From Methylotenera oryzisoli (GTDB lineage Bacteria; Pseudomonadota; Gammaproteobacteria; Burkholderiales; Methylophilaceae), in the NCBI RefSeq assembly GCF_004661485.1, contig NZ_PQVH01000008.1, positions 124,001 to 188,000 on the forward strand: DNA of 64,000 nucleotides, read 5' to 3'. The notes beneath the pieces are model-generated. The model was not told the DNA's origin. It made no database searches and saw nothing but the letters and a program-made list of their open reading frames with translations. The translations under genes were made by a program, and so were the position numbers. Of the stretch, positions 7,685 to 15,044 are shown piece after piece (the first letter of the stretch is position 1; every line of letters starts with the position of its first letter).

Positions 7685-7871
7685 GCTTTTTGGCTTTCTG
7701 TCTTTTGTCATAATCGTCACGGCAATCGGCATCGCAGAATAAAACTTGCTCTCCGACTGGCTCCCAACAGTTGCGGCATTTACCACATGGTTGCACCGTA
7801 GGTTTTCTATACTTAAGTGCTTCGGCTCTATCTGTTTCTTCAAATGCGGTTGCAATGTCGTCTACTCTCAT
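7677..7871 (-). CDS. Small zinc-ribbon phage protein
   Basis: The product has 64 residues with four cysteines in a ribbon arrangement: C-x2-C-x10-C-x3-C (CGKCRNCWEPV, then VLFCDADC), followed by a basic tail RDDYDKRQKAKKHA. The N-terminal helix (MRVDDIATAFEETDRAEALKYR) recalls TraR/DksA-type small phage proteins. A comparable gene sits among the X and lysis genes of many P2-like phages. DNA, RNA or polymerase binding is possible but not shown. It lies 3 bp after X and overlaps the holin start by 8 bp. Confidence 0.7.
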   Translation of the reverse strand: MRVDDIATAFEETDRAEALKYRKPTVQPCGKCRNCWEPVGEQVLFCDADCRDDYDKRQKAKKHA

Positions 7872-7874
7872 TCA

Positions 7875-8081
7875 TTAATCCCATAGTTGCACTACTTGTT
7901 TATTGTTGGTTTTGGTTGGTGCGTCTGGCATTTCTACTGGGTGGCCAACTGGCAGAACATCACCTATTGATGCAAGGCCTTGGTTGGCTTTAAAAACTAG
8001 CTCACTCATGCCTTTTGTGCTGCCGTAGTAGCGGTAGCAGAGGCTGTCTACTGTGTCACCTTGGTTAGCATAAATAACCAT
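7875..8081 (-). CDS. X: Tail protein X (LysM-like)
   Basis: The product has 68 residues, like P2 gpX (67). YANQGDTVDSLCYRYYGSTKGMSELVFKANQGL matches the LysM-related phage tail X family ('qGDtvD.l.wr.yG.t.g..e.vl.aN.gLa'). It ends with a short VQLWD. The start overlaps the L stop (TAATG). It is needed for tail assembly; its exact place in the virion is not certain. Confidence 0.92.
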   Translation of the reverse strand: MVIYANQGDTVDSLCYRYYGSTKGMSELVFKANQGLASIGDVLPVGHPVEMPDAPTKTNNKQVVQLWD

Positions 8082-8554
8082 TAAATTAGCTCGATGGTGG
8101 TGCGGCTAATGCCTAAAATATCGTTGATGGCCCAGCGTGCGTCACGTTGTAAATTACCAACGCTTGGCTCTAGATCATCGGCACGCTTGTTGCCTTCATT
8201 ACTGCTGTCGTAATCAGGATAGCGTTCAATAATGTTGGCTTTAGTTAGGCAGGAAACAGCGAGTGTGTAGCGCTGTATGTTCGTACTGATGTTATCTAAC
8301 GTGCTTGCTGGTACGGCTGCTAGATTTTCGTGGCCGTTTGCTACCTTGGTTTGCTTCCATTTGACTAACTCGCTGTTAACCGTATAAATGGCATTAATGG
8401 TTAACTCTCTTAACCGTGGTGAGGTGATGGTGCCGTCTATGCGAATTAAATCACGTATGGTGGTGAGGCTTACATCTGGGAACCAGCCATCGTTGACGAT
8501 TACCGCTTCATTTTCTTCTGCTACTGGCACTGTGGCGGTTACTTGAAATGTCAT
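8081..8554 (-). CDS. L: Head completion protein L
   Basis: The product has 157 residues, like P2 gpL (169), which binds the portal vertex and stabilises filled heads. Motifs are NDGWFPDVSLTTIRDLIRIDGTITSPRLRELTINAI and a C-terminal RDARWAINDILGISRTTIELI. The last motif (R(D/E)..WAI.DIlG..R.tvELI) is characteristic. It overlaps X by 1 bp. A large hairpin separates it from M. Confidence 0.92.
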   Translation of the reverse strand: MTFQVTATVPVAEENEAVIVNDGWFPDVSLTTIRDLIRIDGTITSPRLRELTINAIYTVNSELVKWKQTKVANGHENLAAVPASTLDNISTNIQRYTLAVSCLTKANIIERYPDYDSSNEGNKRADDLEPSVGNLQRDARWAINDILGISRTTIELI

Positions 8555-8573
8555 GCTGATTTTGTCCTTAGTT

Positions 8574-8634
8574 GGATGGTGGAAAGGGTGATTAATAGTA
8601 GGAGACCAGTCCGATTAATCACCCTTTGCCATCC
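8574..8634 (-). other. Long stem-loop between M and L
   Basis: AAAGGGTGATTAAT (8583-8596) pairs perfectly with ATTAATCACCCTTT (8614-8627) around a 17-nt loop. An outer GGATGG/CCATCC pair (8574-8579, 8629-8634) lengthens the stem across a small internal loop. There is no T-run on either side, so a simple terminator is unlikely. An mRNA processing or stability element within the M-to-L transcript is possible. Confidence 0.7.
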
Positions 8635-8652
8635 AGTGCGGGGTACGCTCGG

Positions 8653-9354
8653 TTATGCTGCGGTTTGCGCGGCTAAATTCTTGAGTTGGCGCTGTACGTA
8701 TTCGATGTCTTTTTTAACACCTGATTTTTCGTGCAGCTTGTATGCTCGTGTGAAGCAATCTAATGCATAGTTGAGGCGTGTTAGCTCGTATGGCACTAGT
8801 GATTCATCGGTTAATAGTGCGTAACCCAATACTTTGTAGAGCTTTGCTTTTACTTCGTCTGGCATGTCTTGATCTAGCGTGACATCCATGGCTTTACGGA
8901 TGATTTCAATATCAATCGGCTCTTTAGCGTTGTGTGCTTTTAGGTAGAAGTCTGCGATTTCTTCAGCGATCACTACCGCAGTCTGGCGCTGATATTGATC
9001 AGGCATTTTTAGCTTGTGTTTAATTGCGTAGGCGGCAATTTTGATTGCTTCGGCTAGGTTGCCTGCATCAATATGCCAAACCATTACTGTCATCAAAACA
9101 TTGTCCTGCACGCCTTGATCACCTTCAATTACACCATCTACCCATGCGGTGTAATCTGGCAGTAGCTCACGTTTGATTACGGCGCGTGCCTCCATTGATT
9201 GCGTTTCGCTTAGGCGGCGTTTATCTGCCGCTAGCTTTACGAGCATAAGCTCGTATTGGTTTGCATTCGCTAGGCTGCGCTCTTGACCGCTGCCTTCTTC
9301 GGCTTGCAAGGCGGCGGTTGTTTTCTCAAAGTGTTTGCGTGCTGGACTGGTCAT
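8653..9354 (-). CDS. M: Terminase small subunit M (endonuclease)
   Basis: The product has 233 residues, like P2 gpM (247), the small terminase subunit that recognises and cuts cos with gpP. Family features are MTSPARKHFEK at the start and QYELMLVKLAADKRRLSETQSMEARAVIKRELLPDY. The stretch WVDGVIEGDQGVQDNVLMTVMVWHIDAGN is very typical of the gpM family. The C-terminal half is helical (YALDCFTRAYKLHEKSGVKKDIE). It lies between capsid N and the hairpin preceding L. Confidence 0.92.
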   Translation of the reverse strand: MTSPARKHFEKTTAALQAEEGSGQERSLANANQYELMLVKLAADKRRLSETQSMEARAVIKRELLPDYTAWVDGVIEGDQGVQDNVLMTVMVWHIDAGNLAEAIKIAAYAIKHKLKMPDQYQRQTAVVIAEEIADFYLKAHNAKEPIDIEIIRKAMDVTLDQDMPDEVKAKLYKVLGYALLTDESLVPYELTRLNYALDCFTRAYKLHEKSGVKKDIEYVQRQLKNLAAQTAA

Positions 9355-9406
9355 GTTTTTTCTTTCAGTAATGGTTGGCTTATTGCTTAAGTTGTTGTGA
9401 TTTCAG

Positions 9407-10420
9407 TTAAGAGATCACAATGTTTTCTGCTAATGCACCGCAGCCGTAGTCTTCAACCACGTAAGCGTCATTTGATGACTCGTAGTTTTCGATACGGTCA
9501 CGTTTAGCGTTATCAACCACCGTTCTGCGGCGTGCGCCTTCTTGCCAGTACACGCTTAAGTTATCCAGGCGTGTGACCAAGATTTTGCCAGCTGGGAAGT
9601 AAGGCACGGATACAGCAGGAATGCCACCGATACGCTTTTGGCTTTGTACCACTTGCGCTGCTAACTGCTCGGTTGGGGCTTGTGTTGCGTTGATTAATGG
9701 GAAGTATTTATCTGCCATTAAGCCACGGCCTACCACAGCTACGAGGTCGGTATCTTCGCGGTACCACGGTTCGATTAGGTTGTTGATCATGTCAAACACG
9801 AGTGCGTCTAGGTTTTTATAGTCGTCACCACCACCATCGCCAATTTTGATGGCGTTAGATGCTGCAACAATCTCATCCATTACGCGCTCTGGGGCATTTT
9901 CGCGGTATTTTTGTAACCAGCCCTTGTTTACGTCTTGCAGTAATGGGTTGGCGCCTTTGTCGCTAGTGGCAGCACGGCTGGTACCGTTAAAACCGATCAT
10001 GATGCGATCTAGTGCTTGGCGCGTTAAGATTGCGTCACGAATGCGTGTTTGGAAGTCTGCAAACTTAGACCATGCATCTAATTTTGCATATGTTAGATGC
10101 GTGTCAAAGTTAGTTTGTGTGCAAACGTAGCCAATTGCATCTAGCGTGGTTAGGTCTGTGGTTGTACGGTCATTTGTCGCAGTATTTGTGGTGCCAGCTA
10201 CTGGGCCACCAATGCCTAAACCTAGCTTTTCACCTTGTTGCTCGCTAACGCCAACAACATTGATGCGGCCTAAAAAGTCAGCCGATTCTGTCATTTTATT
10301 TTCTATGGTTTGCTGCACTGTTGGGCTTACTGTGAATTTCTCAACAGCACTGCTAACGCCACTGAGTGCGGCCACTTGGGCAAGGTAGGCGTTATATTTA
10401 ACGCGGGTATCGTTTTTCAT
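9407..10420 (-). CDS. N: Major capsid protein N
   Basis: The product has 337 residues, like P2 gpN (357), an HK97-fold shell protein. Motifs are FTVSPTVQQTIENKMTESADFLGRINVVGV near the N-terminus, then LGLGIGGPVAGTTNT and YVCTQTNFDTHLTY. The C-terminus has TRLDNLSVYWQEGARRRTVVDNAKRDRIENYESSNDAYVVEDYG, including the characteristic DRIENY.S.N..YV.E. In P2 gpO cleaves gpN near its N-terminus during maturation, and the same is expected here. Confidence 0.95.
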   Translation of the reverse strand: MKNDTRVKYNAYLAQVAALSGVSSAVEKFTVSPTVQQTIENKMTESADFLGRINVVGVSEQQGEKLGLGIGGPVAGTTNTATNDRTTTDLTTLDAIGYVCTQTNFDTHLTYAKLDAWSKFADFQTRIRDAILTRQALDRIMIGFNGTSRAATSDKGANPLLQDVNKGWLQKYRENAPERVMDEIVAASNAIKIGDGGGDDYKNLDALVFDMINNLIEPWYREDTDLVAVVGRGLMADKYFPLINATQAPTEQLAAQVVQSQKRIGGIPAVSVPYFPAGKILVTRLDNLSVYWQEGARRRTVVDNAKRDRIENYESSNDAYVVEDYGCGALAENIVIS

Positions 10421-10476
10421 CGTGCGCTCCGGGTTGGGATTGAAGTTTTAAATGGGTTGTTTGTTTACCGTTTGAA

Positions 10477-11292
10477 TTAGCAGTCGGTTGCGACTGTGCC
10501 ATCGCCACCTGTTGCCGGTTTACGGCTGTGTTGGTTATTAGGCTGACTGTCCATTTGCGCCTTAAACTCTGTAAACGCTTTACGGTCTGCTGCGCTTTCT
10601 TCAGTCAGCTTTTTGATTGATGTATTGAGTGAGTCAATCGTGGATTGCTGTGTGGCGAATTGATCTAGTGTTGACTTTTGACTGATGGCAATTTCTTCTA
10701 CTGCTTTGCTTACGCCAGTGAAGTTTTCAGTGTCGCTAGCAGTTTTCTTTGTCAGCAGGTCTTTTACTTTGTTGAATAATTGAGCACCCAAGCCTTCTGT
10801 GGTTTGTTCAATTTCAAGTTCAATGACGGTTTCTTCCGCTACAGTGAAAATGTTCTCTGTTTGTTGCTTGCGACTAGAGAATAGTTTTAATGCTTCTGTG
10901 CCAAGTGAAGATGGGCTATCAGTTACCCCTAGGCCGAATAGGTAAGCTTCGCCTGATTTAGCAAAATTTGGCTGAATTTCAATTGATGTGTAAATCTTCT
11001 GACGTTTTTTGTTGAACTCTACCAACTCTTCAGTGACGTCTAATTTCACAAATAAAGCTAGTTTCTTTTCACCGGCGATCTCTACTTCTTCTGATTTAGC
11101 TTCAATCACATCGCCAAGCGCTTTAAATTGGCTGTCTGGCAAAATGCCGCGAATATGCTCAAGCCAAATGCGTGCACCATATTTATCGCGGTTGTAGTTT
11201 TTGCCCATTTGCTCGATATCGCTACGGGATATTTCGCGGTTATCTGCTGTGGCACCTTCCACGGCAACTCGGAAAAATTTGGTTAATGGCAT
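10477..11292 (-). CDS. O: Capsid scaffolding protein O with maturation protease
   Basis: The product has 271 residues, like P2 gpO (284). The N-terminal half is a serine protease. By comparison with the P2 triad, Asp17 (ATADNREI), His46 (WLEHIRG) and Ser103 (YTSIEIQPNF) are the likely catalytic residues. The C-terminal half (from about 150) is helical and charged, the scaffold part. It is read divergently from P; the O-P gap holds the late-promoter dyad. Confidence 0.93.
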   Translation of the reverse strand: MPLTKFFRVAVEGATADNREISRSDIEQMGKNYNRDKYGARIWLEHIRGILPDSQFKALGDVIEAKSEEVEIAGEKKLALFVKLDVTEELVEFNKKRQKIYTSIEIQPNFAKSGEAYLFGLGVTDSPSSLGTEALKLFSSRKQQTENIFTVAEETVIELEIEQTTEGLGAQLFNKVKDLLTKKTASDTENFTGVSKAVEEIAISQKSTLDQFATQQSTIDSLNTSIKKLTEESAADRKAFTEFKAQMDSQPNNQHSRKPATGGDGTVATDC

Positions 11293-11361
11293 AGTGTCCT
11301 CGCTTTTTAAGCTGTTAACTGGTTAATTGAATCTAAGAACACATAGTCAATATTCAGGCGT

Positions 11362-11403
11362 CTAGTAGCAATGCGTTGCTGTTCTATTTGTCGGGTATAG
11401 AAC
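11362..11403 (-). promoter_or_regulatory. Candidate phage late promoter for O (dyad plus -10)
   Basis: The plus strand at 11381-11403 reads GTTCTAT-TTGTCGGGT-ATAGAAC, the same 7+7 dyad with a 9-bp spacer as at 5038-5060. Reading the minus strand toward O, TACTAG (11367-11362) follows 13 bp after the dyad. The spacer sequences of the two copies differ, so the arms are under selection rather than copied as a block. The dyad may also serve P on the other strand, although I see no equally good -10 there. Confidence 0.65.
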
Positions 11404-11447
11404 CGCCGCCAATATTGGTGCGCGAGGCTGACGGCTAATCTTGACGA

Positions 11448-13223
11448 ATGAATGCCGTTGCAGAATTTAATCAAAAAATAGCTGAGGACTTAGACCCTAG
11501 AAAACAGGCGCGTCTTTTGTATTGGAGTGGGTACCGTGTGGCACGGATTGCTGAGTTAATTGGCGAGAAAAAGGCCACGATTCACAGTTGGAAGCGCCGT
11601 GATAAATGGGATGAGACAGAGCCGACTGATAGGGTGGAGGCTACGATTGAGAGCCGATTGAATAAGTTGGTGCTCAAGGATAAAAAAGAGCCGATAGACT
11701 TTAAAGAGATTGATTTGCTTGGGCGCCAAATGGAGCGCATGAGCAGGGTGCGTAAGCACGACAAAACAGGCAACGAGGCTGACCTAAATCCGAAAGTGGC
11801 TAACCGTAACAGTGGGCCACGCCGCAAGCCTGAAAAGAACGCGATTAGCGAAGATCAGCAAGCTAAGATGCTGACCGCGTTTAAAGAGTCTTTGTTTGAT
11901 TACCAGCGCACCTGGTACCGAGCTGGTATGAAGCACCGGATGCGCAACTTGCTAAAGAGCCGCCAGATTGGTGCTACTTGGTTCTTTGCCCGGGAGGCTT
12001 TGTGTGATGCGCTTGAAACTGGGCGTAATCAGATTTTTCTATCCGCAAGTAAGGCTCAGGCGCATGTGTTCAAGGGTTACATTAAGCAGTTTGCCGCTGA
12101 GAGTGCTGATGTTGAGCTGACTGGTGAGTCTATTGTTTTACCGAATGCGGCTGAGCTGTATTTTTTAGGTACCAATTCTAAGACTGCACAAAGTTACCAC
12201 GGCAATTTGTATGTTGATGAGTATTTCTGGATCAATAAATTTCAGGAGCTGCGCAAGGTTGCCTCTGGCATGGCTGCACATAAGCATTGGCGCCAAACGT
12301 ATTTTAGTACGCCATCAAGCTTGGCGCATGATGCATATCCATTTTGGAGTGGGGCGCTGTTTAACAAAGGTCGCACTAAGGATCAGAAGGTTGAGTTTGA
12401 TGTTGCGCACCATGTGCTTAAAAATGGTGTGCTTTGCCCTGATGGCCAGTGGCGCCATATTGTTACGATTGATGATGCGCTGGCTGGCGGCTGTGATTTG
12501 TTTGATCTGCAGCAGCTGCTACTTGAGTATGGGCCTGAAGAGTTCCAAAACTTATTTAGATGCCAGTTTATTGATGATGCGGCTTCTGTGTTTCCACTTT
12601 CAGAGATGCAGGATTGCATGGTGGATAGCTGGACGGTTTGGGATGACTACAAACCATTTGCGCTGCGTCCTCTTGGGTTCCGCGAGGTGTGGGTTGGTTA
12701 TGACCCTGCATTAAGCGGTGACTCTTCTGCGTTGGTGGTGTTGGCACCACCTTTAGTGGCTGGCGGTAAGTTTAGGATGATTGAGCGTCACCAGTTCAAA
12801 GGGATGGACTTTGCCGCACAGGCTGAGGCGATCAGAAAAGTGACTACGCGTTATAACGTGACTTACATAGGCATTGACGTTACCGGCTTAGGTCATGGTG
12901 TTCATCAGATTGTTAAGACGTTTTTTCCAAATGTACATTCGTTCTCATATAGCCCAGAGATAAAAATGCGCCTGGTGCTTAAAGCTAAGGACGTGATTAG
13001 CAACCGAAGATTAGAGTTTGATGCAGGATGGACTGATGTTTCAGCTTCATTTATGGCAATTAAGAAAACGACCACACCAAGTGGTACCCAGATAACTTTT
13101 AAAGCAGGGCGCTCTACAGAAACCAGCCATGCAGATATTGCTTGGGCAACCATGCACGCTATGGCAAACGAGCCGCTAGAGGGTTCAATCGACACTAACA
13201 ATTCAATGATGGAGATTTACTAA
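11448..13223 (+). CDS. P: Terminase large subunit P (ATPase)
   Basis: The product has 591 residues, like P2 gpP (590), the packaging motor that cuts and translocates DNA with gpM. The N-terminus has an HTH-like segment (ARLLYWSGYRVARIAELIG). The ATPase Walker-like motif is at SRQIGATWFFAREA. The C-terminal nuclease part has VGYDPALSGDSSALVVL, YIGIDVTGLGHGVHQ and TSHADIAWATMHAM. It is transcribed divergently from O, as in P2, and overlaps Q by 1 bp (TAATG). Confidence 0.95.
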   Translation: MNAVAEFNQKIAEDLDPRKQARLLYWSGYRVARIAELIGEKKATIHSWKRRDKWDETEPTDRVEATIESRLNKLVLKDKKEPIDFKEIDLLGRQMERMSRVRKHDKTGNEADLNPKVANRNSGPRRKPEKNAISEDQQAKMLTAFKESLFDYQRTWYRAGMKHRMRNLLKSRQIGATWFFAREALCDALETGRNQIFLSASKAQAHVFKGYIKQFAAESADVELTGESIVLPNAAELYFLGTNSKTAQSYHGNLYVDEYFWINKFQELRKVASGMAAHKHWRQTYFSTPSSLAHDAYPFWSGALFNKGRTKDQKVEFDVAHHVLKNGVLCPDGQWRHIVTIDDALAGGCDLFDLQQLLLEYGPEEFQNLFRCQFIDDAASVFPLSEMQDCMVDSWTVWDDYKPFALRPLGFREVWVGYDPALSGDSSALVVLAPPLVAGGKFRMIERHQFKGMDFAAQAEAIRKVTTRYNVTYIGIDVTGLGHGVHQIVKTFFPNVHSFSYSPEIKMRLVLKAKDVISNRRLEFDAGWTDVSASFMAIKKTTTPSGTQITFKAGRSTETSHADIAWATMHAMANEPLEGSIDTNNSMMEIY

Positions 13224-14248
13224 TGAAAAAGTCAGCAGGTAAACAATTAACCGTAGCGGAAGATGCGAAAGCTGAGGTGTTTTCTTTTGGTGATCCCATT
13301 GCTATGTTAGATAAAAGCGAGATATTTGATTATCTGGAGTGCATGCCAGTTGGTAAGTATTACGAGCCACCAATCTCGTTTGCTGGGTTGGCTAAAGCGT
13401 TTAGATCTTCTGTGCATCATAGCAGTGCCATTTACGTTAAACGTAATATCTTAGTGAGCTGCTATATTCCGCACCCCTTATTAAGCCGTGCTGAGTTTTC
13501 TAAGTGGGCATTAGATTACCTAGTCTTTGGCAATGGTTGCCTTGAGGCTAAAAAGGCAATGTCAGGCAAGGTACTATCACTTCAGAGTGCGCTAGCTAAG
13601 TACACACGCCGTGGGATAGATGTAGATCAGTATTACTATGTGACCGGCTACAAACAAGAGCATGAGTTTGCTAAGGGTTCAATCTTTCATTTGATTGAGC
13701 CAGACCTTAACCAAGAGTTGTATGGACTGCCAGAGTATTTGCCTGCGCTAAACTCTGCGTTATTAAATGAGGATGCAACGCTATTTCGCCGGCGCTATTA
13801 TAAAAATGGTAGCCATGCTGGTTTTATTCTATACATGACAGATGCAGCTCAAAAGCAGGATGATGTGGATAGCTTAAGAACTGCGCTGAAAAACTCTAAA
13901 GGCCCGGGCAACTTCCGCAACCTGTTTATGTATGCGCCCAATGGTAAGAAGGATGGCATACAGTTAATACCTGTCTCTGAGGTAGCTGCTAAGGATGAGT
14001 TCTTTAACATCAAGAACGTAACGCGTGATGATCAGCTGGCAGCGCATCGGGTACCACCACAGTTGATGGGTATCATTCCTACCAATACTGGCGGCTTTGG
14101 TAACCCAGCAGATACAGCAGAAGTATTCTCACGTAATGAGTTGGCGCCTTTGCAAGCAAGGTTTATGGAACTGAATGACTGGCTTGGTATGGAAGTAGTA
14201 AAGTTCAACAACTATAAAATTGACTCATCAGGTGACCAGCCGAAGTAG
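13223..14248 (+). CDS. Q: Portal protein Q
   Basis: The product has 341 residues, like P2 gpQ (344), the dodecameric portal at the head vertex. Motifs are VFSFGDPIAMLDKSEIFDYLEC and YYEPPISFAGLAKAFRSSVHH. The middle has LIEPDLNQELYGLPEYLPALNSALLNEDATLFRRRYYKNGSHAGFI, which is almost diagnostic. The C-terminus has HRVPPQLMGIIPTNTGGFG. It is the last gene before the cos/att region, with a terminator 32 bp downstream. Confidence 0.95.
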   Translation: MKKSAGKQLTVAEDAKAEVFSFGDPIAMLDKSEIFDYLECMPVGKYYEPPISFAGLAKAFRSSVHHSSAIYVKRNILVSCYIPHPLLSRAEFSKWALDYLVFGNGCLEAKKAMSGKVLSLQSALAKYTRRGIDVDQYYYVTGYKQEHEFAKGSIFHLIEPDLNQELYGLPEYLPALNSALLNEDATLFRRRYYKNGSHAGFILYMTDAAQKQDDVDSLRTALKNSKGPGNFRNLFMYAPNGKKDGIQLIPVSEVAAKDEFFNIKNVTRDDQLAAHRVPPQLMGIIPTNTGGFGNPADTAEVFSRNELAPLQARFMELNDWLGMEVVKFNNYKIDSSGDQPK

Positions 14249-14279
14249 TAGCTAGCCAACACCTCAATTGAAAACTAAA

Positions 14280-14300
14280 CCGCCACTCGGCGGTTTTTTT
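14280..14300 (+). terminator. Rho-independent terminator after Q
   Basis: CCGCC (14280-14284), loop ACTC, GGCGG (14289-14293), then seven T. It ends the P-Q transcript just before cos. In P2 a similar hairpin lies between cos and Q. Confidence 0.88.
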
Positions 14301-14351
14301 ACGCCTATCAAATATTTAATAAAAAACCTCTATTCTGACCCAGCGCGCGCG

Positions 14352-14370
14352 CTCGTGACCCCGCCACGCC
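14352..14370 (-). other. Putative phage cos site
   Basis: The minus strand reads GGCGTGGCGGGGTCACGAG. From memory the P2 cohesive end is GGCGAGGCGGGGAAAGCAC and that of 186 GGCGTGGCGGGGAAAGCAT. The first 12 bases match 186 exactly and P2 at 11 of 12. Read toward Q it is followed by a GCGCGC-rich stretch ending GCGCTG and then the terminator, the same order as at the left end of P2. This would make 14370 about the left end of the packaged genome. The exact nick positions and overhang length are not known. Confidence 0.75.
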
Positions 14371-14401
14371 CGCACACTTCATACCCATAAAATTATGCGC
14401 G

Positions 14402-14498
14402 TGCATAAACTTGCTGAATGGCGCGGCCAGTGGCGGGGGATAGGTGTGACGCATGCAAATAGTTTATGCAAACACTTGCACCAGCTGCATGCATAAAC
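14402..14498. repeat. TGCATAAAC repeats beside cos
   Basis: TGCATAAAC occurs at 14402-14410 and 14490-14498 on the plus strand and at 14462-14470 on the minus strand: three copies in under 100 bp, next to cos. A 9-bp inverted repeat (CCCCGCCAC 14359-14367, GTGGCGGGG 14430-14438) links the cos core with the same stretch. Terminase (gpM) or integrase binding sites are possible; neither is shown. Confidence 0.6.
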
Positions 14499-14537
14499 GA
14501 ATTAATGTGCATTTTTGTGAAATTTAAAATTGATGAA

Positions 14538-14826
14538 CGGAAAAAGGTAATATTGGTAATGAATACATTTTAAACAGCTTAACCTATTGATGTGTATAGA
14601 TATTTTAAATTACCTTAAAAGGTAATATTAGGTAATACAAAAGGTAATATTTTTATATGTATTTGATTTTAAACAAATAAAAATATTCAAATTATTACAA
14701 ATTAAAAGGTAATGTGATTACCAATATATTACTTAAATATTACCTTTCCTTAATCATCCGAATACCGCATGAATAAACGATTACAGCGATATTTTAAAAA
14801 AATATTACCAATATTACCTTTTTCCG
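14538..14826. repeat. GGTAAT/ATTACC array framed by a perfect 23-bp inverted repeat
   Basis: The hexamer GGTAAT occurs at 14546, 14555, 14621, 14631, 14643 and 14708. Its complement ATTACC occurs at 14609, 14717, 14739, 14804 and 14813. That is eleven copies in 273 bp of AT-rich, noncoding DNA. The outermost pairs sit in a perfect 23-bp inverted repeat (14538-14560 and 14804-14826), which contains two hexamers 9 bp apart. Several inner copies have an AAAA leader. It lies between cos and attR. I see no ORF, transposase or clear target duplication. A protein-binding array (integrase/excisionase complex, origin or partition site) is the likely class. Confidence 0.7.
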
Positions 14827-14944
14827 ATGGGGTCAACTATTTTAAAAATATGATTTGAGCTTACTTTTGTTTGCCTGTAAAATGCGTGCCTGTAGTGGAA
14901 GTACATCAGATGTATGCAAGTGCGGTATTTGCATATATTAAAGA

Positions 14945-14965
14945 TGGGGCAAAATTGGGGCAAAA
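14945..14965 (+). repeat. Tandem TGGGGCAAAA near attR
   Basis: TGGGGCAAAA occurs at 14945-14954 and again at 14956-14965, an 11-bp period (one helical turn). It lies 80-100 bp from the tRNA fragment. Short repeats at this distance from a core are typical of arm-type integrase sites. This is an inference from position only. Confidence 0.45.
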
Positions 14966-15044
14966 CCATGTCTATCTATGTTTAACCATGATTAGTTAAA
15001 CGCATGATTTGATTAGGTATGTTGACTTATGATTACATAATTCA

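Noticed and set aside
7684-7855. N-terminal extension of the holin
   Set aside because: The extra 57 residues run antiparallel in sense to no known holin, are charged, and overlap the zinc-ribbon gene in another frame. The short form begins with the conserved MPEKDPTTY.
11293-11447. P2-type Ogr site (TGT-N12-ACA) in the O-P gap
   Set aside because: I checked each TGT in the gap and found no ACA 12 bases later. The GTTCTAT dyad is the better candidate.
12211-12714. 167-codon plus-strand frame inside terminase P
   Set aside because: It is out of frame with a clear gpP and the translation is rich in W, M and R without a family pattern. A shadow of the real gene.
14538-14826. CRISPR array or MITE at the GGTAAT block
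   Set aside because: Repeats are only 6 bp, in both orientations and unevenly spaced, so it is no CRISPR. The 23-bp ends would fit a MITE, but the flanks (tgatgaa / atggggt) show no clear target duplication and internal copies are many. Kept open as an alternative only.
14249-15044. A cargo or toxin gene in the phiCTX cargo position
   Set aside because: I read all frames by eye and saw only short, AT-rich open frames without start sites or motifs. The gap is noncoding.
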